In this document: positions 59,120 through 64,000 of the stretch, one piece after another | Position numbering within the stretch: position 1 is the stretch's first letter | Layout: each line of letters starts with the position of its first letter | DNA from: Chryseobacterium arachidis | GTDB taxonomy: Bacteria; Bacteroidota; Bacteroidia; Flavobacteriales; Weeksellaceae | DNA: 64,000 nt | Direction: 5' to 3' | Assembly: GCF_900129245.1 (NCBI RefSeq) | Contig: NZ_FQUT01000002.1 | Span: 1 to 64,000 of the forward strand | Made by a program: the position numbers and the translations under genes | The notes under the pieces: generated by a model | The model's input: only the letters and a program-made list of their open reading frames with translations | Told to the model about the DNA's origin: nothing | Databases searched by the model: none

Positions 59120-60325
59120 TTAAACCCTTTCAATTACCATTGCATACCCTTGTCCGACACCGATACAAAGCGTACACAATGCATATTTTTTATCTTGTTT
59201 TTGGAGTTCTATTGCGGCAGAACCAACGATTCTGGCTCCGGAAACTCCAAGTGGATGACCGATTGCGATTGCTCCTCCGTTTGGATTTACTCTTGAATCG
59301 TCATCTTTTAATCCTAAAGTTCTTGTTACTGCTAAAGCCTGAGCAGCAAATGCTTCATTCAATTCGATGATATCCATATCGTCTAATGAAAGATTCAGTC
59401 TTTTTAATAATTTCTGAGTTGCTTCCACAGGTCCGATTCCCATGATTCTTGGTTCAACACCTGCAACGGAAGATCCTAAAATTTTAGCTTTAGGTTTTAA
59501 ACCATATTTTTTTACAGCTTCTTCACTTGCCAAAATTAAAGCAACTGCTCCGTCATTCATTCCGGATGCATTTCCTGCCGTTACTGTTCCTTCTTTTCTG
59601 AAAGCCGGACAAAGCTTTCCTAATCCTTCCATAGATGAAGTCGGTTTGATAAATTCATCTGTATCGAAGATTTTCGGTTCGCCTTTTCTTTGAGGAATTT
59701 CAACTTTTACGATTTCTTCTGCCAATCTTCCGCTTTCCTGAGCTTTGGTAGCTTTCTTTTGAGACCAAAGGGCAAATTTATCCTGATCTTCACGGCTGAT
59801 GTTGTGAATTTCAGCAAGATTTTCTGCAGTGTCTCCCATAGTATCCACTCCATACATTTCTTTCATTTTAGGATTCACAAATCTCCAACCGAAAGTGGTA
59901 TCAAACATCTGACTGTCTCTACCGAAAGCTGCGCTTGGTTTTGACATCACGTAAGGTGAACGCGTCATATGTTCTACTCCACCTGCGATGTAAATTTCAC
60001 CTTCACCAGCAGCAATCGAACGGAAAGCATTGGCTACAGCAGACATTCCTGAAGCACAAAGTCTATTTACGGTTTCTCCCCCTATTTTATATGGAAGTCC
60101 AGCTAATAAAAGTCCCATTCTTGCTACGTTTCTGTTATCTTCTCCTGCCTGATTGGCGCACCCGAAAATAACATCCTCGATTTCCTCAACAGGAACTTCT
60201 GGATTTCTTGCTACGACTTCTTTGATAACAATTGCTGCCAAATCGTCGGCACGAACTTCTGAAAGACCACCAGATAATTTTGAAATAGGTGTTCTTACAT
60301 AGTCTATGATATATACGTTGTTCAT
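59120..60325 (-). CDS. paaJ: 3-oxoadipyl-CoA/3-oxo-5,6-dehydrosuberyl-CoA thiolase (acetyl-CoA C-acyltransferase)
   Basis: 401 residues. Thiolase catalytic residues are all present: the nucleophile Cys in NRLCASGMSAV, the His in GGAIAIGHPLGVSGARIV and the second Cys in LCTLCIGVGQG. NEAFAAQALAV is also typical. In phenylacetate breakdown it cleaves 3-oxoadipyl-CoA to succinyl-CoA and acetyl-CoA, and acts once earlier in the route. The gene could also be called pcaF or fadA by similarity; operon context favours paaJ. Confidence 0.92.
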   Translation of the reverse strand: MNNVYIIDYVRTPISKLSGGLSEVRADDLAAIVIKEVVARNPEVPVEEIEDVIFGCANQAGEDNRNVARMGLLLAGLPYKIGGETVNRLCASGMSAVANAFRSIAAGEGEIYIAGGVEHMTRSPYVMSKPSAAFGRDSQMFDTTFGWRFVNPKMKEMYGVDTMGDTAENLAEIHNISREDQDKFALWSQKKATKAQESGRLAEEIVKVEIPQRKGEPKIFDTDEFIKPTSSMEGLGKLCPAFRKEGTVTAGNASGMNDGAVALILASEEAVKKYGLKPKAKILGSSVAGVEPRIMGIGPVEATQKLLKRLNLSLDDMDIIELNEAFAAQALAVTRTLGLKDDDSRVNPNGGAIAIGHPLGVSGARIVGSAAIELQKQDKKYALCTLCIGVGQGYAMVIERV

Positions 60326-60334
60326 TTTATTTAA

Positions 60335-60425
60335 TTGAAAATGTGTTAATTTGAGAATTTGAAAATGAAATAAAGCATTAAAAATAATTTTTAAATTGCA
60401 TCATTTTCAAATTTTCAAATTATAA
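60335..60425. repeat. AATTTGAAAATG inverted repeat between paaI and the thiolase gene
   Basis: Arms at 60348-60368 and 60401-60421, both built from AATTTGARAATTTGAAAATG units, are inverted with one mismatch around 32 nt. They fill the gap between the two genes. Confidence 0.55.
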
Positions 60426-60833
60426 TTCTATTACTTTTTTTCCTATTTTGTAAACTGTTCCAACAAATTTTGCAATCAATTCTTCGTTTTGATTGGTGAT
60501 TTTAATGTCGTAAACAGCCGTTTTTCTGGTATCATTTACCAAAATACTTTCCGCTCTAAAAATATCTCCTTCTTTTCCGGCTTTGGTAAAATTGATAATG
60601 CAGTTTAGCGCAACCGCAGCATCTCCGGAATTGTTGGACGAAAATGCCAATGCAGAATCTGCAAAAGCAAACGTAACGCCTCCATGAACCGTCTTTAGTC
60701 CATTGATCATTTCTTTCTTAATGGGCATTTCTATTAAACAATAGTTTTCTTTTACTTCGATCAGTTTAATATTCATCCATTGGGAAAACTCATCCTGATC
60801 GAACATATATTCTGCAACCTGTCTCGGGTTCAT
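60420..60833 (-). CDS. paaI: Hydroxyphenylacetyl-CoA thioesterase PaaI
   Basis: 137 residues of the hotdog fold, with the catalytic region TVHGGVTFAFADSALAFSSN and strand SINCI-like NCIINFTKAGKEGDIFRAE. PaaI hydrolyses aryl- and dead-end CoA esters to free trapped CoA. The start ATG overlaps the stop of the gene at 60830 (ATGA), so translation is coupled. Confidence 0.9.
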   Translation of the reverse strand: MNPRQVAEYMFDQDEFSQWMNIKLIEVKENYCLIEMPIKKEMINGLKTVHGGVTFAFADSALAFSSNNSGDAAVALNCIINFTKAGKEGDIFRAESILVNDTRKTAVYDIKITNQNEELIAKFVGTVYKIGKKVIEL

Positions 60834-61078
60834 TTATTTTTATTTAATTTTTTAAATTTTATAACATCCTTCCAAGTATAATCTCTGCCGTCTAAAATGA
60901 AGAAAGCGAGAAAGACAAAGACGAAATAAAATACAAGACCGTATATATTCATGCTTTTTTCATCATCCCATTTAAAATAATAAAATAGGATTCTAATAAG
61001 AAAAAAAGCAACACTAAAAATGATTGCGTTCATGAGAGATCTCAAAAAGTTTTTCTTTGTGAAAATTCTTTCAAGCAT
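60830..61078 (-). CDS. Small membrane protein
   Basis: 82 residues with two hydrophobic segments (AIIFSVAFFLIRILFYYF; IYGLVFYFVFVFLAFFIL) and a basic end. ATGA overlap with paaI suggests coupled translation. Family not recognised; not a standard member of paa operons. Confidence 0.65.
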   Translation of the reverse strand: MLERIFTKKNFLRSLMNAIIFSVAFFLIRILFYYFKWDDEKSMNIYGLVFYFVFVFLAFFILDGRDYTWKDVIKFKKLNKNK

Positions 61079-61123
61079 AGTTTTAATACTTTATTTGTTA
61101 CTAAAAGAGTATTTAAATCTGCG

Positions 61124-61423
61124 TTATTTCTTCATGTAATCATCAACCAATTTGTCATAAATACTCATGGTTTTACCAAGAATTATCTGTTCATACGTAA
61201 GGTTTTCAGAATGTAACGGATTTTCCGTTTGGTATGGAACATTTAAATCGATTCCGTCTTCATTCGCAATTCTTTTAATCAGCTCTTTATATTTTTCATT
61301 GAATTTCCCTAACACTTCCAGTTTTTCCTGATAATCATCTATTAAAGAAAGCTCTTGAATGATGTATTCTTTTTCAATTAGAAGTCTTGTTTCTAATTCA
61401 GCTCTGAAACTCTCAATATTCAT
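61124..61423 (-). CDS. Hypothetical helical protein
   Basis: 99 residues, charged, mostly helical, without signal peptide or membrane segment (SFRAELETRLLIEKEYIIQE; LGKFNEKYKELIKRIANEDG). It lies in the run between paaH and paaI. Family and role unknown. Confidence 0.6.
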   Translation of the reverse strand: MNIESFRAELETRLLIEKEYIIQELSLIDDYQEKLEVLGKFNEKYKELIKRIANEDGIDLNVPYQTENPLHSENLTYEQIILGKTMSIYDKLVDDYMKK

Positions 61424-61444
61424 TAAAATTATTATTCAATTTTT

Positions 61445-61861
61445 TTAATAATCATCAGCAATTAAAAAAAGTTTGTTCTCATTTTGTATCACCGATTTAC
61501 ATATTTTCTTTACCTCATCATATTCCCTTCCGAATAATTTTTCATCAACTTGACTTACATTTTCTGTGAGGTAATTATAAAATCCTTCGACATCAACAAT
61601 TAGCTCTTCTTTTTCAGAAGCCCAACCTGTCATTTTGTATTCTCTCGAATAATTATATTTATAGATTGTGCTTTCTTGGGAATAATTTAGGTAGTCATTA
61701 TTTAAATTCATTACTAAATCAAAAGCATTAGTTGTTAAAATTAATTCAATAATGATATTATTAACATCATCTTTTTCTCTCAGTATAACTTCTCCTAATC
61801 CAAAAGCAAAATGCTTCTGCCAATCAGATAACAAATCTATTCTAAGAGTTTTATGCTTCAT
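61445..61861 (-). CDS. Hypothetical protein, possible immunity-type
   Basis: 138 residues, acidic, no signal peptide or membrane helix. It contains repeated Asn/Asp-rich strands (MNLNNDYLNYSQESTIYKY). It starts 2 nt after the paaH stop, so it is cotranscribed. Small acidic proteins of this kind often act as immunity proteins, but nothing in the sequence proves it. Confidence 0.6.
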   Translation of the reverse strand: MKHKTLRIDLLSDWQKHFAFGLGEVILREKDDVNNIIIELILTTNAFDLVMNLNNDYLNYSQESTIYKYNYSREYKMTGWASEKEELIVDVEGFYNYLTENVSQVDEKLFGREYDEVKKICKSVIQNENKLFLIADDY

Positions 61862-61863
61862 AA

Positions 61864-62997
61864 TTAAATAAGCTTTTTCAATAACGGACTTTGTCTATAC
61901 CTTTCTTCCTGATATTCTTCATAAAGATTATGCAGGGTTTCAGAGATTTTTGCATATCCGATTTCTTTTCCCCAAGCCAATAATCCTTTTGGATAATTTA
62001 CGCCTTTCTGCATTGCCAATTCTAAATCTTCATCGTTGGCAACTCCTAATCTTTTTGCTTCAACTGCTTCATTGATCAACATTGAAATAATTCTCAAAAA
62101 TATTTGTTGGTAAAGAGCATCGTCCTTTTCGGCAACAGGCTTTTCTGCTCCTTCAGCATAATCGTAGAACCCTTTTCCTGTTTTTCTACCGTGAAGTTTT
62201 GCTTCAGACATTCTTTGTTGAAGAAGAGATGGTTTGTATTTCGGATCGTAGAAGTATTCGTTATAAACTGTTTTTGTTACGGAGAAATTTACATCAACAC
62301 CGATCAAATCCATTAATTCAAAAGGTCCCATTTTGAAGTTTCCGATTGTTTTCATGGCTTCATCTACCTGTTCTACTGTTGCGATATTTTCTTCAACCAA
62401 TCTCAAACCTTCTCCATAGTAAGGACGAGCGATTCTGTTAACGATAAATCCGGGAATATCTTTCGCAATAACCGGAGTTTTGCCCCAATCTTTCATCAGA
62501 TTGTAGATTTTTTCCGCTAAAGATTTTTCTGTTAATAAAGATGGAATCACCTCAACCAAAGGCATCAAAGGAGCCGGATTGAAGAAGTGAATTCCGATGA
62601 AACGCTCCGGTTTCTGTAATTCCGCACCGAGAGAGGTAATGGAAATGGATGATGTATTTGAACCAATCACACAGCTTTCTGAAACGTGTTTCTCTAATTC
62701 TGTGAAAACTTTGGTTTTAATTTCTTTGTTTTCGATGATAGCTTCAATGATCAATTCACAATCTTTGAAGTCCTTCAATTCTGTAGCAATGGAAATATTT
62801 GCTAAAATTTCAACCATTTTTTCTGATGAAATCCTTTGTTTATCAACCAATTTGGTTAATGTTTTTTCCAAACCTACGGTTGCCGTTTCTACTTGTTTCG
62901 GATTGGCGTCGTACACCCAAACCTTGCATCCGTTCGTTGCGGCTACTTGTGCAATGCCGATCCCCATTGTTCCGGCACCGATAATTCCTACATTCAT
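61864..62997 (-). CDS. paaH: 3-hydroxyadipyl-CoA dehydrogenase PaaH
   Basis: 377 residues. The NAD-binding motif is GIIGAGTMGIGIAQVAA at the N-terminus; the catalytic His and Asn are in HFFNPAPLMPLVEVI, with Ser/Thr in SNTSSISIT. The C-terminal helical domain (GFIVNRIARPYYGEGLRL; GPFELMDLIGVDVN) is complete. It oxidises 3-hydroxyadipyl-CoA to 3-oxoadipyl-CoA, which the thiolase downstream then cleaves. Confidence 0.94.
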   Translation of the reverse strand: MNVGIIGAGTMGIGIAQVAATNGCKVWVYDANPKQVETATVGLEKTLTKLVDKQRISSEKMVEILANISIATELKDFKDCELIIEAIIENKEIKTKVFTELEKHVSESCVIGSNTSSISITSLGAELQKPERFIGIHFFNPAPLMPLVEVIPSLLTEKSLAEKIYNLMKDWGKTPVIAKDIPGFIVNRIARPYYGEGLRLVEENIATVEQVDEAMKTIGNFKMGPFELMDLIGVDVNFSVTKTVYNEYFYDPKYKPSLLQQRMSEAKLHGRKTGKGFYDYAEGAEKPVAEKDDALYQQIFLRIISMLINEAVEAKRLGVANDEDLELAMQKGVNYPKGLLAWGKEIGYAKISETLHNLYEEYQEERYRQSPLLKKLI

Positions 62998-63000
62998 ATT

Positions 63001-63042
63001 TTAAATTTGAAAATTTTAAAATGAGTTAATTTAAAAATTATT
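63001..63042. repeat. AATTTGAAAATG-type repeat, downstream of the four-helix gene
   Basis: AAATTTGAAAATTTTAAAATG and AGTTAATTTAAAAATTA units. It matches, in inverted orientation, the repeat upstream of the same gene at 63390-63425. Confidence 0.5.
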
Positions 63043-63391
63043 TGAGCTTCGAACTTGAAATAATTTTAGACAGAATTAATAGAATTTCTTTTAAATCTGA
63101 AATTAATTTTTCGTTTGGAGATTTCAAATACGGAGATTTTAAACACAACAAAAGCCAATATTCTGTTTCATCAGCTTCTTTAGCAGCAATCTTTAATTTA
63201 TGAATAAAATCTGCTTTGCTTTCTGCATTTTGAGCCTCTCTTACATTTGCTCCAATCGAAGTCCCTGATTTAAAAATTTGATTTGCCAAAGGAAACTTTT
63301 TAGCTTCATACAAATCTTCTGAAAATTCAATAATGTTTAATGCAAAATCAAAAGTCTTATTTACAATAATATTTTCTTTATCATCCCTCAT
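63038..63391 (-). CDS. Four-helix bundle protein (S23/23S intervening-sequence type)
   Basis: 117 residues from ATG 63391 (a TTG at 63397 is an alternative). The pattern FPLANQIFKSGTSIGANVREAQNAES and KADFIHKLKIAAKEADETEYWL, in short helical blocks, is typical of the S23-like four-helix bundle proteins, first seen as ORFs inside 23S rRNA intervening sequences and common as stand-alone genes in Bacteroidetes. Function is unsettled. It lies between paaG and paaH and is bracketed by inverted AATTTGARAATG repeats. Confidence 0.88.
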   Translation of the reverse strand: MRDDKENIIVNKTFDFALNIIEFSEDLYEAKKFPLANQIFKSGTSIGANVREAQNAESKADFIHKLKIAAKEADETEYWLLLCLKSPYLKSPNEKLISDLKEILLILSKIISSSKLK

Positions 63392-63425
63392 TTTCAAATT
63401 CTCAAATTAACTCATTCTCAAATCA
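63389..63425. repeat. AATTTGAAAATG-type repeat, upstream of the four-helix gene
   Basis: CATTTTCAAATTCTCAAATT and AACTCATTCTCAAATC, the inverted counterpart of the repeat at 63001-63042. Confidence 0.5.
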
Positions 63426-63426
63426 A

Positions 63427-64000
63427 TTATCTTCCTTTATAATTAGGTTTTCTTTTTTCTAAAAAGGCACTTACTCCTTCTCTGAAATCTTCTGTTTCTG
63501 CAGCTTCCTGTTGCAAATCCCCTTCTAATTCCAGTTGTTCTTTCAGGGTATTATTGTAAGAAGCAGCGAATGCTTTTTTAGTTAATTTAAGTCCAACAGT
63601 TGGCATATTTGCTGTCTTTTCTAAAATTTCTAATGATTTAGAAGTGAATTCTTCTTCAGAGAAAACTTCCGCTACCAAACCATAAGATTTTGACTCTTCC
63701 GCAGATAACTTTTTGCCCGTAAATGCCAAATAATTCGCCAATTGTCTTCCCAATAACTTTGGTAAGAAATAGGTACCTCCGGTATCAGGAATCAATCCGA
63801 TATTGGAGAATGCCTGAGCAAAATATGCTTTTTCAGAAGCTAATACGAAGTCACAGATCAGTGCCAACATTGCTCCGGCTCCTACCGCAGGACCATTCAC
63901 CAAAGCAACAACAGGCTTTTTGCAACGTGTAATTTCCATTACCAGAGGATTATAATAATCAGTTACAATTCTCCTGATAATATCATCGTCGTGATGTTCA
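63427..64000 (-). CDS. paaG: 2-(1,2-epoxy-1,2-dihydrophenyl)acetyl-CoA isomerase PaaG, partial at window edge
   Basis: The gene runs off the right edge; 191 codons are visible. The reading frame continues upstream of an internal ATG at 63939 (residues RRIVTDYYNPLV precede it), so that ATG is not the start. Visible crotonase features: the second oxyanion-hole region NGPAVGAGAMLALICDFVLAS, the SNIGLIPDTGGTYFLP segment with the catalytic Asp, and the C-terminal LEKRKPNYKGR end. PaaG turns the epoxide into oxepin-CoA, the substrate of PaaZ; PaaF is the alternative assignment. Confidence 0.85.
   Translation of the reverse strand, partial: EHHDDDIIRRIVTDYYNPLVMEITRCKKPVVALVNGPAVGAGAMLALICDFVLASEKAYFAQAFSNIGLIPDTGGTYFLPKLLGRQLANYLAFTGKKLSAEESKSYGLVAEVFSEEEFTSKSLEILEKTANMPTVGLKLTKKAFAASYNNTLKEQLELEGDLQQEAAETEDFREGVSAFLEKRKPNYKGR

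Overview
The window reads as a chromosome segment of a Flavobacteriia/Weeksellaceae bacterium, most likely Chryseobacterium or a close relative. The reasons are a SprA-type type IX secretion (T9SS) translocon protein, several proteins with T9SS type A sorting tails, Bacteroidetes promoters of the form TTTG-N19-21-TAnnTTTG, low G+C, few Shine-Dalgarno sites, and a flavobacterial gene order around sprA. No prophage, CRISPR array or complete insertion sequence is visible.

Layout. 1-1191: gene-free, repeat-rich DNA with two tandem strong promoters pointing left off the window, possibly into an rRNA operon. 1192-13520 (minus): vanZ-like, gcvH, the 7-kb sprA, ruvA, a small double-glycine peptide, maeB and an N-acetylglucosamine-kinase-like gene. 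14373-18412 (plus): GtrA-like protein, PlsC acyltransferase, a sugar MFS transporter with a large insertion, and a DUF3810 protein. 18971-25026 (plus): a peptide secretion cluster with a fused C39-like/VKOR/thioredoxin protein, three cysteine-rich GG-leader peptides (one only 59 codons), a C39-peptidase ABC exporter and an HlyD adaptor. 25088-31263 (minus): tRNA-Met, a TlpA-like protein, and a tandem duplication of a two-gene module (T9SS cargo plus PID-CTERM-like peptide). 31381-37968: housekeeping genes (clpX, HIT, greA, dtd, FKBP isomerase), a T9SS subtilase and a MITE-like element. 38010-44415 (minus): a series of membrane or uncharacterised genes with a winged-helix regulator. 44542-51936: methyltransferase, GNAT, an enoyl-CoA hydratase, then a cluster of proteins without signal peptides (two collar-domain MdpB-like paralogues, a small beta protein, a PI-PLC). 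51994-53409: SMUG2-like glycosylase and DUF4241. 53559-64000 (minus): a phenylacetate degradation operon (paaZ, paaY, paaJ-type thiolase, paaI, paaH, paaG) interrupted by a REP-associated transposase, a four-helix-bundle gene and small hypotheticals.

How parts connect. SprA would export the T9SS cargo seen at 26796, 29224, 35431 and 49511. The peptide cluster has precursors, an oxidative folding enzyme, a leader-cleaving exporter and an adaptor, but no outer-membrane TolC partner here. The most interesting signal is a short leader element (GCGG..TCCGAAAAGC..AGAGTAGGA) present four times, always 19-28 nt before a start codon. It stands before two units of the peptide cluster and, about 24 kb away, before the small beta protein and the collar-domain genes, so it links two systems otherwise unconnected. 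A second predicted regulon is marked by two ACTTTG-N5-CAAAGT palindromes around the winged-helix regulator at 43450.

All functional calls come from reading motifs by eye; no database search was run.
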